NCBI GenBank assembly: GCA_030835125.1
Contig: JAUQWM010000065.1
Location: 54,779-118,778, forward strand
Direction of reading: 5' to 3'
DNA length: 64,000 nucleotides
Source: Gemmatimonadaceae bacterium
GTDB taxonomy: Bacteria; Gemmatimonadota; Gemmatimonadetes; Gemmatimonadales; Gemmatimonadaceae
The notes beneath the pieces are model-generated. The model saw only the letters and a list, made by a program, of their open reading frames with translations. It made no database searches and was not told the origin of the DNA. Position 1 is the first letter of the stretch. Each line of letters starts with the position of its first letter. Shown one piece after another: positions 10,109 through 19,717 of the stretch. Made by a program: the position numbers and the translations under genes.

Positions 10109-11125
10109 TCACGAATCCTTGAGCAGCTCCCGCGCCGTCTCCACGTCTTCCTTGCTGCCGATGTACAGCGGGGTGCGCTGGTGCAGCTCGGTCGGCATCA
10201 CGTTGAGGATGTCCTGCGTGCCGTCGATCGCCGCGCCACCGGCCGCCTCCACCACGAACGCCAGTGGATTCGCCTCGTAGAGGAGCCGCAGCTTGCCGCG
10301 CGGGCTCTGCTTGTTCGCGGGGTACGCGAACAACCCGCCCCCCAGCAGGTTGCGATGGAAGTCCGCGACCAGCGAACCGACATAGCGCCCGCTCATCGGC
10401 TTCTGGACGCCATCCAGTCCCTTGTAGCGGCGCATGAGGGCCGTGACGGCGGCGTCCCATGACGGTTCGTAGGAGCCGTTCACCGACAGGTAGCGCCCCC
10501 GGGCGGGGATCTGGATGTTCGGGTGCGAGAGCAGGAACTCGCCGATCGAGGGGTCCAGCGTGAAGCCATGGACCCCCCCGCCCGGCCCGGTCGTGTACAC
10601 CATCATCGTGCTCGACCCGTAGATCACGTAGCCCGCCGCCACCTGCCGGCGCCCGGGCTGGAGCATGTCCTCGAGATTCCCGTGGGCCCCGCGCGTGATC
10701 TTCTTGAGCACCGAGAAGATCGTGCCCACCGGCACGTTGACGTCGATGTTCGACGAACCGTCGAGCGGGTCGAAGAGCAGGACATACTTCCCGCACTTGA
10801 ACTCGTCGGGGATCTGGATGATGTCGGGCTCCTCCTCCGACGCCATCGCCGCCAGCCGCCCGGTGTGGTCCATCGCCTTGATGATGATCTCGTTGGCGAA
10901 GACGTCGAGCTTCTGCTGGATCTCACCCTGCACGTTCTCGGTGCCCAGGGCCCCGAGGATGTCCACCAGGCCGGCCCGGCGCACCTTGCTCGAGATCATC
11001 TTGGCCGCCAGCGCAATGTCGTACAGGATGCCCGACAGCTCGCCCGTGGCCTCGGGGTGGAGCTTCTCCTGCTCGATGATGTACCGCTCGATGGTGACGA
11101 CGGACGTCGCGGTGTGCTTGACCAC
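10109..11125 (-). CDS. fbp: Fructose-1,6-bisphosphatase, class I
   Basis: 338 aa from the proposed GTG 11125. It hydrolyses fructose 1,6-bisphosphate for gluconeogenesis. Class I features are [32 protein letters not shown] at the N-terminus (split motif), [22 protein letters not shown] with the metal-binding DPLDGSS, and [28 protein letters not shown]. The start is uncertain: an open frame continues to 11257, overlapping comEC, but homology begins about here. No good ribosome site precedes any candidate start. Gap to comEC upstream is about 75 bases. Confidence 0.94.
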   Translation of the reverse strand: MVKHTATSVVTIERYIIEQEKLHPEATGELSGILYDIALAAKMISSKVRRAGLVDILGALGTENVQGEIQQKLDVFANEIIIKAMDHTGRLAAMASEEEPDIIQIPDEFKCGKYVLLFDPLDGSSNIDVNVPVGTIFSVLKKITRGAHGNLEDMLQPGRRQVAAGYVIYGSSTMMVYTTGPGGGVHGFTLDPSIGEFLLSHPNIQIPARGRYLSVNGSYEPSWDAAVTALMRRYKGLDGVQKPMSGRYVGSLVADFHRNLLGGGLFAYPANKQSPRGKLRLLYEANPLAFVVEAAGGAAIDGTQDILNVMPTELHQRTPLYIGSKEDVETARELLKDS

Positions 11126-11199
11126 GGGCAGGGAGGCTTGGGGGGTGGAACGCGAGATGTGAAACTGACGCGCGTTGCAAAATCCGTGCAAGGGTGAAA

Positions 11200-13446
11200 T
11201 CACCGCGACTCGCGGCCCGGTTGCGCGCGCGAAACGCCCCGCCGCCGCAGCGTCCATCGCGACTCGTCGGTCGCGACCTGCAGGACGTCGCTGCCGTCGA
11301 TCGTCACCACGATCGTGCCGGCGTCGTCCGTCCGCAGCACTTGCGCGCCACGGCGCGCGAGCGCCGCCATCACGTCGGGACTGGGATGACCGTACCGGTT
11401 CCCGGTGCCGACACTGACGAGCGCCAGTCGCGGTTCGACCGCATCGAGCAACGGCGCCGAGGAGCTGGTGGCACTTCCGTGGTGCCCGACCTTCAGGACG
11501 TCGGCCCGGAGGGACCCGCCGAACTCGCGCGCCAGCCGGGCCTCGACGTCCCGCTCCGCATCCCCGGTGAGCAGGACGCGAACCCCGCGGTACTCCGCCA
11601 TGACCACCACCGACGCGGCGTTCGCGTCAGGCGCGTTGGCGATGTCCGCGGAGTCCGGAGACAGCACGGAGAAGGAGACGCCATCGATGTCGAACGCCGT
11701 CCCCGGCCGCGCCCTCCGCCAGGCCACCCCGTGCTCCCGCGCCGCGGAGAGCACTCCTTCGTAGACAGTGCTTCCCTGGGCATACCCGCCGTCCACCACC
11801 ATGGAGACGGGAACGCGCTCGAGCACCGACGCGGCACCGCCGATGTGGTCCGCGTGGGGATGGGAGAGGATGAACGCCGCCACGCTGCCGCCGTGGCGGC
11901 GCAGGTAGGGCGCCACGACGCGCTCGCCCAGGTCCGTGTCGCGCCACTGGTCGCCCGCATCGACCAGGACCCACCGCCAGCGCGGCGTGCGCAACGCGAT
12001 GGCGTCGCCCTGGCCGACGTCGATCATGTGGACTTCCATCCGCCCGGCCGCTGGGCGCAACACCGGCCACCAGAGCGCGACGCCGAGTGCGCCGACGGAC
12101 AGCATCACGGGCCGGCCCCAGTACCTGGACACGCACGCCGCCAGGAAGCTGGCGGACGCCCCGGCCAGCAGGCACGCCGTCAGGAACGTGGGCTGGACGT
12201 CGATGGCCGACGCCGGGATCGCCGCTCCATACTTGCCGACGCGCACGATCGCCGCGAGGAGCACGTGCGTGCCGTCGGCCAGCAACTGCGCGGCCGGTCG
12301 GAAGGGCGCCAGGACGAGCGACAGAAACAACGCCGGCTGCGCGAGCCCGAACAGTGGCGCCGCCGCCAGGTTGGTGAGCGGTGCCGCGAGGCTCACGCGC
12401 CCGAAGTGCCAGGCGACGATCGGCGCGGTGACGGCGGACGCGACGAGGGTCGCGATGACCTCCTTCGACAGCCGCCGCGACCACGCGGGCAGGCGATCCA
12501 GCGGCAGGCGGCGCGCGAGGCGACCGCTCGCAATGAGGCCCGCCATGCCGCCGATGCTGAGGTGGTAGCCGATCTCGTTCACCACCCGCGGCTCGATGAG
12601 GGGCAAGGCCCCGCCCAGCGCGAGGAGCGCCCACGGTGACGTCGGGCGCTGGAGCCGCTTCGACGCGACCACCGCCGCGTACATCGCGGCCGACCGGATC
12701 GCCGGCGAGGGCGCGCCAACGAACAGCACGAACAGCGCGATCACGGCGGTCGCCACCGACTCGGCGCGGCGGGTTGGCATGCCGCCCATCATGAGGAGCA
12801 GCACGACGGACTCGGCCAGGACCGCCACGTGCAGGCCCGACACCGAGAGCATGTGGATGATCCCCGAGTCCGAGAACTCGCGACGAACCTCCGGGGAGAT
12901 GTCACGCTCGTCGGCGATCAGGAGGGCGCGCGCGAGGGGAGCCTGGTCGCGATACAGCGTGTCGATGACCCCGCCGGCCCTGGTCCGCCAGCGCGCGAGC
13001 AGGCCAGGATCCCGCAGCATCCCGATCCGCGCCTCGGACATCGCGACGCGGGCTCCCTCGCGCCGGGCCTGGCCGCGCGCGCGCACGGTGGCGCCGGCGG
13101 GCGCCGCGCCATCGACGACCCGCAGTCGCACCGCCACGCGGCAACCAGGTCCCATCGCGAAGCCACGGGCGCTCGCGCGCGGCGAGGCATCCTCGCGCAG
13201 CCGGACCGTCGCCACCCCCCCGGCTTCGATCGCCTTCGCACATCGCGCATCCGCCCGGCCAACGCTCGCCCCGGTCACCAGCCCGGCGAGGCACAGCGCG
13301 CCCAGCGCGACCGGGACCACCGAACGGCGGTGCACGCCGGCGGCGCCTGACGCCACCGCCGCAAGGACCCCGGGAATGAGCGCGCCGCCGGTCCCCAGCA
13401 GGAGACCGGCGGCGACGGCGACGTACGCCAGCGACACCAGGGGCAC
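11200..13446 (-). CDS. comEC: DNA uptake channel protein ComEC/Rec2
   Basis: 748 aa inner-membrane protein that carries single-stranded DNA into the cytoplasm during natural transformation. The order is an N-terminal hydrophobic pair, a DUF4131-type soluble region, the polytopic Competence domain ([30 protein letters not shown] near 180-215, the family signature around SGxH), and a C-terminal metallo-beta-lactamase-like domain with [10 protein letters not shown] near 527-536 and a later [10 protein letters not shown]. The length is typical. Together with comFB immediately upstream (12-base gap) it suggests competence. A type IV pilus is not encoded in the window. Confidence 0.93.
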   Translation of the reverse strand: MPLVSLAYVAVAAGLLLGTGGALIPGVLAAVASGAAGVHRRSVVPVALGALCLAGLVTGASVGRADARCAKAIEAGGVATVRLREDASPRASARGFAMGPGCRVAVRLRVVDGAAPAGATVRARGQARREGARVAMSEARIGMLRDPGLLARWRTRAGGVIDTLYRDQAPLARALLIADERDISPEVRREFSDSGIIHMLSVSGLHVAVLAESVVLLLMMGGMPTRRAESVATAVIALFVLFVGAPSPAIRSAAMYAAVVASKRLQRPTSPWALLALGGALPLIEPRVVNEIGYHLSIGGMAGLIASGRLARRLPLDRLPAWSRRLSKEVIATLVASAVTAPIVAWHFGRVSLAAPLTNLAAAPLFGLAQPALFLSLVLAPFRPAAQLLADGTHVLLAAIVRVGKYGAAIPASAIDVQPTFLTACLLAGASASFLAACVSRYWGRPVMLSVGALGVALWWPVLRPAAGRMEVHMIDVGQGDAIALRTPRWRWVLVDAGDQWRDTDLGERVVAPYLRRHGGSVAAFILSHPHADHIGGAASVLERVPVSMVVDGGYAQGSTVYEGVLSAAREHGVAWRRARPGTAFDIDGVSFSVLSPDSADIANAPDANAASVVVMAEYRGVRVLLTGDAERDVEARLAREFGGSLRADVLKVGHHGSATSSSAPLLDAVEPRLALVSVGTGNRYGHPSPDVMAALARRGAQVLRTDDAGTIVVTIDGSDVLQVATDESRWTLRRRGVSRAQPGRESR

Positions 13447-13458
13447 CGCCCACCTCCC

Positions 13459-13767
13459 TTACCGCACGGCTGCCTCCCGGGGCAGGTACCCCTCGGGCCC
13501 GTGGCGTGGATTGCGCTGCACGCGGCGCATGGCCTCGAGGACCAGCACCGCCACTTCCGCCTGGGCCTGGTCGCGCGTGAGCGATACCCGCGTCACCGCC
13601 GATCCCACCGCCGAGCCGGAGATGTACCGGGGCCTAGCATGGTTGAGGGCGTGCGTAACCACATCATCCTGGCATTGCGGACAGTGGCAATATCCCGCCT
13701 CCATCTGGCGCAGCCGGTGGAAGACTTCGTGAACGGATTCTTCGAGGACGTTCTGCATGGGGTCCAT
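13459..13767 (-). CDS. comFB: ComFB-family protein
   Basis: 102 aa from ATG 13767 (MDPMQNVLEESVHEVF). Alternatives are ATG 13758 and GTG 13797, and no strong ribosome site decides. The ComFB pattern is clear: an N-E-x-x-V helix, a cysteine cluster GYCHCPQCQDDVVTHALN near 26-43, and HARPRYISGSAVGSAV. ComFB was named for its gene in the Bacillus comF competence operon, and cyanobacterial members have been reported as cyclic-di-nucleotide receptors. Position just 5-prime of comEC makes a competence or second-messenger role plausible, but this is inference. Confidence 0.8.
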   Translation of the reverse strand: MDPMQNVLEESVHEVFHRLRQMEAGYCHCPQCQDDVVTHALNHARPRYISGSAVGSAVTRVSLTRDQAQAEVAVLVLEAMRRVQRNPRHGPEGYLPREAAVR

Positions 13768-13893
13768 CGGGGACGACGACGCGGCGCGGAGTGCCACGGG
13801 CTCACGAGAAAGACGCCCTGCCCGTCAGCGAGGTAAGGGATCCACGCCGGCGCACGCCCGATTCGTGACCTGCCTCACGCTGTGCGCCGGCGC

Positions 13894-15219
13894 CTACGCG
13901 ACGGGCAACGCCTTCCGCTCCGGGATGACGGCACCGGTGAACGTCGACCCGGTGGTCCCGGTCAGTTCGACGTGCAGGTACTTCCCGATGAGCGACTCGT
14001 CGCCGGGGACCAGGACCGTCTTGAAGTCGCGCGTGCGCGCCTGGAGGAGGTCGCCCCGGCGTGCGGTGCGCTCCACCAGCACCTCGCGTCGCTGGCCGAG
14101 CAGGCCCAGGTTCCGGGCCCGGGCCCCGGCCCGGACGAGCGCGATGAGCCGCTCGAGCCGCTCCGTCGCCACCTCGTCAGGCACCGTGTCCGATTCCGGC
14201 ATCCGGGTGGCCGGCGTGCCCTCGCGCGGCGAGAACTTGAAGGTGAAGGCGTCGTCGAACCCGACCGCCTCGACGGCCGACAGCGTCTCCTCGAAGTCCT
14301 CGCCGGTCTCACCGGGAAATCCGACGATGACGTCCGTCGTCAGGCAGAGGCCGGGAATGGCGTCGCGCAGCCGCTGCACGCACTCCAGGTAGCCCTCGCG
14401 CGTGTAGCGGCGCAGCATGCGCCGCAGCACCCGCGTGGACCCGGACTGCATGGGCAGGTGGACATGCTCGCAGACCGTGGGCACCTCCGCCATGGCCGCG
14501 ACCACCTCGTCCGAAAAGTCGTTCGGGTGAGGGCTGGTGAACCGGACGCGCCTGACGCCGGGCACCTGCCCGACCGCGCGGAGCAGGTCCGCAAACCCCG
14601 CCACGCCGTCGTGGTACGAGTTCACCGTCTGCCCCAGCAGGACGACCTCGCTGATCCCCTCGGCGACGACGCCTTCCACCTCGCGCACCACGTCCGGGAG
14701 CTGGCGGCTCCGTTCCGCGCCGCGCGTCATCGGCACGATGCAGTACGTGCACCGGTAGTCGCAGCCACGCTGGACCGGGATCCAAGCCTTGACCCGGTCG
14801 AAGCGCCGCGGCGTGAAGTCCTCGTAGTGTTCCTCGAGGTCGAACGAGGTCTCGATGGCGCGTTCCCCGGCGCGGGCGCGCTCGAGCAGCGCCGGGAGCG
14901 CGCGGTAGCCGTCCGGCCCGATCACGAGGCTCACGTGCCGCGCCCGCTCCAGCAGCGCGGGTCCCATCCGCTGCGCCATGCATCCGGTCACGCCCACGAC
15001 CGCGGTGGCCTTCATGAGCCCCTTCAACTCGCCAAGCCGCCCGAGCACCCGCTGCTCCGCGTGGTCGCGGATCGCGCAGGTGTTGAGGAGGATCACGTCC
15101 GCGTCGGCGGGGCTGTCCGCCTCCACGTAGCCGTCCGCCGCCAGCCGCCCGAGCATCAACTCGGAATCGCTGACGTTCATCTGGCAGCCGTACGTCTCTA
15201 CGTAGACGAGACCCTTCAT
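13894..15219 (-). CDS. miaB: tRNA-2-methylthio-N6-isopentenyladenosine synthase MiaB
   Basis: 441 aa from ATG 15219 (MKGLVYVETYGCQMNVSDSE). A radical-SAM methylthiotransferase acting on i6A37 of tRNAs. Domains in order: UPF0004 with Cys12 and the NTCAIRDHAEQRVLG segment; radical SAM with CDYRCTYC near 151-158; and a C-terminal TRAM domain (VLVERTARRGDLLQARTRDFKTVLVPGDESLIGKYLHVEL). The YGCQMN start and the MTRGAERSR-type motif after the SAM cluster favour MiaB over RimO or MtaB. It follows a paralogue (mtaB-like) by 22 bases. The ATG is preceded by CCCCTC rather than a ribosome site. Confidence 0.93.
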   Translation of the reverse strand: MKGLVYVETYGCQMNVSDSELMLGRLAADGYVEADSPADADVILLNTCAIRDHAEQRVLGRLGELKGLMKATAVVGVTGCMAQRMGPALLERARHVSLVIGPDGYRALPALLERARAGERAIETSFDLEEHYEDFTPRRFDRVKAWIPVQRGCDYRCTYCIVPMTRGAERSRQLPDVVREVEGVVAEGISEVVLLGQTVNSYHDGVAGFADLLRAVGQVPGVRRVRFTSPHPNDFSDEVVAAMAEVPTVCEHVHLPMQSGSTRVLRRMLRRYTREGYLECVQRLRDAIPGLCLTTDVIVGFPGETGEDFEETLSAVEAVGFDDAFTFKFSPREGTPATRMPESDTVPDEVATERLERLIALVRAGARARNLGLLGQRREVLVERTARRGDLLQARTRDFKTVLVPGDESLIGKYLHVELTGTTGSTFTGAVIPERKALPVA

Positions 15220-15241
15220 GAGGGGAAGCAGGAAGCGGGCA

Positions 15242-16561
15242 TCAGGCGACCGTCCCGGGTCGCTGCGACTCCGGACAGTCCGACGGGCAGGAGCCCTGGG
15301 CGTCGGCAACGAGGGAGCGTTGCGCGTCCGCCAGGTCCAGGCAGGTCGTTGCCGCCCGGAGGTGCACACCATCCCACTCGAGCCGGGCGGTCACCCGTTC
15401 GCCGCGTGGGATCGCGTCATTCATCAGAACCTGAAGATAGTCCCCGGTCAGGCCCTCGCGACGGTCTCCACCAATCACGATCACGTCCGCCAGGCCGCCC
15501 ACGCGTGTGGCGCGGTACGCCGCGGCCTTCGCCGCGGCCACGGCCCGCAGTTCCGCCGCGCGGCGCCGCGCCACCGGAGGCTCGACGGGGGCCGGCAGGC
15601 GCATGGCGGCGGTTCCCGGCCGGGGCGAGTACGGGAACACATGGAGGTACGTGAACGGCAGGGCCTCGACCAGCGCCATGGTCGCGCGATGGTCCGCCTC
15701 GGTTTCGCCGGGGAAGCCCGCGATGACGTCCGCGCCCAGCCCGAAGACCGGCAGGTTCCGCGCCAGTCGTTCCATCGAGGCAGCGTACTGCGACGCCGTG
15801 TACCAGTGGCGCCCCATGCGCTTCAGCACGGGGTCGGACCCGGACTGCAGCGGCGCATGGAGGTGCGGCGCAAGCCGGTCCGGCGCGCTGAAGAGTTCGC
15901 GGAGTTCGTCATCGACCTCGGTCGCCTCCACCGACGACAGCCGGAACCGGACCGACGGGACTTCACGCACGAGTCGCGACACCAGGCCGCCTAACGTCTG
16001 GCCCAGGTCGTGCCCCCACGTCCCGATGTGGATCCCCGTCAGCACCACCTCCGGGTGGCGCTCGGCCAGCCGCCGCGCCTCGTCCACCAGCGCCGCCGCC
16101 GGCCGCGACCGGTTCGCGCCGCGGGCCAGCGTCGTCGCGCAGAACGTGCAGTGCTCGTCGCACCCGTCCTGGATCCGGAGCAGGGCGCGCGTGCCGTGCT
16201 GCGCCGTCGCGGCCGCGCGCGGCGACCATTCCAGTCCGAGGGACCGCACCACGCGCCCGGCGTCCCCGCCGGGGACCACGTCCGTCACCGTCGGCAGCGA
16301 CGCGAGTGCGCCCCGGTCCAGCGCGGCCGCGCAGCCCATCACGATGGTCCGCAGCGTGGCGTTCTGCCGGGCCGCGCCCCGGACTCCCTTCCGGAGTTCG
16401 GCTTCCGCCTCCGACGTCACCGCGCAGCTGTTGAACACCGCCGCATCCGCGTCCGCCACGTCGTGCACCACGACGCCGCCGGCGCCCTCGACCAGCGCGC
16501 GCACCTGCTCGCTGTCGTACTGGTTGGCGCGGCAGCCGTAGGTGCGGAGGTAGACCTTCAC
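15242..16561 (-). CDS. mtaB: tRNA t6A37 methylthiotransferase, MtaB family
   Basis: 439 aa from GTG 16561, which overlaps the kinase stop as GTGA. It starts VKVYLRTYGCRANQYDSEQV; the YGCRxNQxDSE form is characteristic of the MtaB branch that converts t6A37 to ms2t6A. UPF0004 cysteines are at 10 and near 46 (FNSCAVTSEAE), the radical-SAM triad CDEHCTFC near 131-138, and a TRAM-like region at the end (GGLADVIVIGGDRREGLTGDYLQVLM). Two methylthiotransferases side by side suggest a recent operon grouping of paralogues rather than redundancy, since their substrates differ. Confidence 0.88.
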   Translation of the reverse strand: MKVYLRTYGCRANQYDSEQVRALVEGAGGVVVHDVADADAAVFNSCAVTSEAEAELRKGVRGAARQNATLRTIVMGCAAALDRGALASLPTVTDVVPGGDAGRVVRSLGLEWSPRAAATAQHGTRALLRIQDGCDEHCTFCATTLARGANRSRPAAALVDEARRLAERHPEVVLTGIHIGTWGHDLGQTLGGLVSRLVREVPSVRFRLSSVEATEVDDELRELFSAPDRLAPHLHAPLQSGSDPVLKRMGRHWYTASQYAASMERLARNLPVFGLGADVIAGFPGETEADHRATMALVEALPFTYLHVFPYSPRPGTAAMRLPAPVEPPVARRRAAELRAVAAAKAAAYRATRVGGLADVIVIGGDRREGLTGDYLQVLMNDAIPRGERVTARLEWDGVHLRAATTCLDLADAQRSLVADAQGSCPSDCPESQRPGTVA

Positions 16562-17253
16562 CGTGGCGCCTCGGCCGGGACCGGCGCCGCGACCGGAAGC
16601 TCGATGCGGAACGCGGCCCCTCGCGGTGAGGGCACCAGCGCGATCGTGCCGCCCATCGCCGCCACCGCGGCGCGGCAATACGCGAGCCCGAGGCCTCCCG
16701 GACGCCGGCCGCGTGCCGCCCCGGCATCCAGCGTGACGAAGGGCTCGAAGACCCGCTCCGATTCGGCGGTCGCGATCCCCGGGCCGTCGTCCGCGACGAC
16801 GATCGCCACCCGGGACCCGGCGGCTTCCGCGCGGATCGACACCGAGACGTCGCGACCCCCGTGGGTGCTGGCGTTCATGAGGAGGTTGCCGACGACACGG
16901 CGCACGAGGCGTTCGTCCGCCATCGCCGGCCGGTCGACGGTGACGTCACTCGTCAGGCGCCCCCGGAAACGCGGCGCCCATTCCGCGACGAGTTCCAGGA
17001 CCGTGGCGGCGACGTCCACGGCGTGCAGCCGGACGGTCGGTCCCGGCGCGCCGAGGCTGGCCACCTCGAGCAGTTCGTCGATCAACACCAGCAATTCCTC
17101 GCCCTGCGCCTGCATCGCCTGGATGACCTCGCGCTGCGCCTCGGGAAGCGGGCCGAAGTCACCGTCCTGCAGCATCTCGAGCGACGCCATGATCCCCGTC
17201 AACGGCGTCCTGAGGTTGTGGACGAGCATCTGCTCGTGCCCGGGGGCCGCCAT
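16558..17253 (-). CDS. Soluble histidine kinase without sensor domain
   Basis: 231 aa. The H-box starts almost at the N-terminus: MLVHNLRTPLTGIMASLEML with the phospho-acceptor His12. A HATPase_c domain follows with the N-box LLMNASTHGG, the G1 box VVADDGPGIA, and G2 at RRPGGLGLAYCRAAVAAMGG. There are no membrane segments, PAS, GAF or HAMP. It may rely on a partner protein for input or be a phosphodonor for a stand-alone regulator; no response regulator is adjacent. It is four bases downstream of the outer-membrane protein gene and overlaps mtaB, so it is probably co-transcribed with both. Confidence 0.85.
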   Translation of the reverse strand: MAAPGHEQMLVHNLRTPLTGIMASLEMLQDGDFGPLPEAQREVIQAMQAQGEELLVLIDELLEVASLGAPGPTVRLHAVDVAATVLELVAEWAPRFRGRLTSDVTVDRPAMADERLVRRVVGNLLMNASTHGGRDVSVSIRAEAAGSRVAIVVADDGPGIATAESERVFEPFVTLDAGAARGRRPGGLGLAYCRAAVAAMGGTIALVPSPRGAAFRIELPVAAPVPAEAPR

Positions 17254-17257
17254 CGTG

Positions 17258-18391
17258 TCAGGGCCTGACCGTGAACCCCACGCTCATGATCCACGCGCGC
17301 TCCGAGATCCCCGCCACGGGACCGCGCGTGGCGTGCTGCAGTGCCATGTCCAGGATCACCCGCGGCCCGGCCAGCGGGATGCCAGCGCCGGTGGAGAAGA
17401 ACCGTTCCGGCACAACCTCACCCCCCACCGAGAACGGCAGGTCCCGGCGACGGTAGCCGAGATACAGCAGGGCCGGCACCTGGCGCAGCTTCGGGCCCGT
17501 CATCTCCAGACCGGCACCGACCTCCCACGTGTCGTTCGTGATGAGCGAGGTCTGGGACAGCTCGCCCAGGCTCGACCACGATGTGCGCTCGACCGAGATG
17601 GCGAGGCTCGCGCCGGGCAGGCCGTCGAAGCGAATCCCTGCCCCGAACCGGTTCGGCATCGACCCGCTGGCGATCAGCGTGTCGGCGATACGCACGTCGA
17701 GGCTGCCGCCGCTTCGCATGGAGGCCGCGACCGCCAGGCGCGGGTGCGGGCGCCACGTCACCCCGGCCGAGATGGCGTTCCCCAGGTAGCCGATGGTGAG
17801 TTCGCGCACCAGCGTGCCGTAGCGCAGGCTGTCGTCGAACTGGCGCACGAGGCTCATCCGGTTCTCGCCCGTGTACCCGTGCAGCCCCACCCCGACCGAG
17901 AGGGTCGCCCGGACCGAGTACGACACGCCAAGCCGGATGTCGTTGATCGCGCCTGACGACTCGACGCGTTCCTCGTAGCCGACCGAGTCCGGCCCGAGGA
18001 TCTGCCCGCCGCGAATCCGCGTCGCCCAGGTGCGGTCGAGCAGCGTGGACGACGTGAGCGTCCCCATCGCCCGCGTGCCGAGCTGCATCCCGGCCATCCA
18101 GATCGGGAAGCGCGCGGTCATCGTGTTGTCCGAGGACGGCCCGGCCGTCACGCGCCGGAACTCCGGCTCGTACTGGAAGTAGAGCCCGCCGCGTCCCCAG
18201 CCTAACGTAGACGAGGGATTCCGCGGCGAGGTGAAGTCGAACTCGCCGAAGCCTCCCCCACCCGCGGCGGCCCGCGTGCTCAACCCGCCGGTGGGGTACC
18301 CGAATCCCTGCGTGCTGATCGCGCCCTGGGCGCCCGACATCCCGGGAACGCCCAGCAGGGCGGCCAGCGCCAGTGTCAGTCGCCGCATCAT
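17258..18391 (-). CDS. Putative outer-membrane beta-barrel protein
   Basis: 377 aa from ATG 18391, overlapping the upstream lipoprotein stop as ATGATG. It has a signal peptide of about 24 residues (MMRRLTLALAALLGVPGMSG-AQG). The mature part is rich in alternating polar/aromatic strands (ISAGVTWRPHPRLAVAASM, SLAISVERTSW, YLGYRRRDLPFSVGG) and ends in a strand terminating in aromatic and basic residues (AWIMSVGFTVRP), as outer-membrane barrels do. Strand layout recalls FadL/OmpP1-type or PorV-like barrels, but no family-defining motif is certain. The tight pairing with a lipoprotein suggests a surface or export function for the two together. Confidence 0.7.
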   Translation of the reverse strand: MMRRLTLALAALLGVPGMSGAQGAISTQGFGYPTGGLSTRAAAGGGGFGEFDFTSPRNPSSTLGWGRGGLYFQYEPEFRRVTAGPSSDNTMTARFPIWMAGMQLGTRAMGTLTSSTLLDRTWATRIRGGQILGPDSVGYEERVESSGAINDIRLGVSYSVRATLSVGVGLHGYTGENRMSLVRQFDDSLRYGTLVRELTIGYLGNAISAGVTWRPHPRLAVAASMRSGGSLDVRIADTLIASGSMPNRFGAGIRFDGLPGASLAISVERTSWSSLGELSQTSLITNDTWEVGAGLEMTGPKLRQVPALLYLGYRRRDLPFSVGGEVVPERFFSTGAGIPLAGPRVILDMALQHATRGPVAGISERAWIMSVGFTVRP

Positions 18392-19695
18392 GGGATTCCG
18401 AAGCTCCGTACCGGGGAATAACTCACGCGCAGGCGCGGCCGCAGGCTGGCGGCCGCTGCGCTGGAGAAGAAGGACACGAAGCGCGGGTCGACCGCCTCGG
18501 GTCCGGCGCGGAGCACGATCGCCCGCTGCGCCGTCTTCGACACGCCGAGGCTCCACGCCCGCAGCGCGTTCACGATCTCGATCTCCTTCACGCCGCTGTC
18601 GCGCGGCGCGAGCTGCACGGAGTCGAAGCCCGCCCCGGGCGCATTGGTCAGGAAGGCGGATCGCCCGACATCGGTGATGCTGGTCCCCGCCGTCACGATG
18701 AGCGGGAAGATGGTGAGCGTGCTCGTGTCATCGACGCTCGGTACCGGCCGCTGCGTCAGTTCGAGCGTGGCGCGCAGCACGTTCGACGAGTCGAGGATCC
18801 GGCTGGGGATGTTGAACCGGATGAGGGTCCGGCGTCCCGGCACCCCGCCGACGGTGAGGAACGTCGGGTCGGGCACCGGCGGGAATGCCATCACGTGCAC
18901 GTAGTCCGTGAGGTCCGCCGCCAGCGTCACCTGGTTGCGAGGCGCCGTCGACTTCGGCAGGACCGTCACCTCGTCGAAGGACGTGTCTGCCGTGGGGAAG
19001 AACCGCAGCACGGGCGACTCCCCGCCCTCGTACGCGACGATCCGGATGTTCACGGGCCCCGCGCTGGTCGCCTTGATCCCGAGGCGAAGCCGCTGCTGGT
19101 TGTGCAGTTTCGTGATCACCGTCAGGCTGTCGAGCGGGATGCGCAGCGAATCGGTGATCTCCGCCGAGTCATAGGTGATCGCGCCGATCAGCCGGTCCGG
19201 CCGGAAGAGGAGCCGCTCGAGCGCGGTGCTGGTGTCATTCGCGGCCGTCGCCGAATCGCCAACCGTCGTGTCGACGTCGAACACCTCGAAGGTCACCGGC
19301 CGCGTGTAGACGGAGCTCGCCTTGTTGATCCGGAGCCTGACGTACGGGCTGTCGATGACCTCGATGACCGTGTCGCTCGGCGCCCCGGAGTTGTAGTAGA
19401 GGGGGAGTTCGTCGAATCGAACCACGGGCCGGACATCGACCGTGTCGCCGCGCGCGGCGAGGAGCAACTCCGTCTCGGTGCCGTGCGTCGGGAACGGCCC
19501 GACCGTCGTATCGAGCTCGACCGGATCGAGCGTCGTGTCGAAGACCACGACGTTCTGTTCGGGGCACAGCGCAGGACACGCCGCTCCGCCCTGGTAATCC
19601 TCGGCACAGGCCGCCAGCACGCCCGCAACCACCAGGGCGATGAGCGCCAGCTTCCGCCCCGGACCGGGACCTTCGTTCCGTTCAGCCCGGGTCAC
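18388..19695 (-). CDS. Putative lipoprotein of unknown function
   Basis: 435 aa from GTG 19695, preceded by GGAAGG. Residues 15-30 (KLALIALVVAGVLAAC) form a lipoprotein signal with lipobox LAAC, so it should be membrane-anchored after cleavage at Cys. The remainder is Thr/Asp-rich, with many short beta-strand-like segments and a C-terminal part (EIEIVNALRAWSLGV, followed near the end by RLRVSYSP) that resembles the DNRLRE-type carbohydrate-associated beta-sandwich. I do not recognise a full-length family. It is coupled to the downstream barrel protein by ATGA and lies 22 bases after cdd. Confidence 0.65.
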   Translation of the reverse strand: MTRAERNEGPGPGRKLALIALVVAGVLAACAEDYQGGAACPALCPEQNVVVFDTTLDPVELDTTVGPFPTHGTETELLLAARGDTVDVRPVVRFDELPLYYNSGAPSDTVIEVIDSPYVRLRINKASSVYTRPVTFEVFDVDTTVGDSATAANDTSTALERLLFRPDRLIGAITYDSAEITDSLRIPLDSLTVITKLHNQQRLRLGIKATSAGPVNIRIVAYEGGESPVLRFFPTADTSFDEVTVLPKSTAPRNQVTLAADLTDYVHVMAFPPVPDPTFLTVGGVPGRRTLIRFNIPSRILDSSNVLRATLELTQRPVPSVDDTSTLTIFPLIVTAGTSITDVGRSAFLTNAPGAGFDSVQLAPRDSGVKEIEIVNALRAWSLGVSKTAQRAIVLRAGPEAVDPRFVSFFSSAAAASLRPRLRVSYSPVRSFGIP

Positions 19696-19717
19696 GTCGA
19701 CCTTCCAGTGCTGCGTG

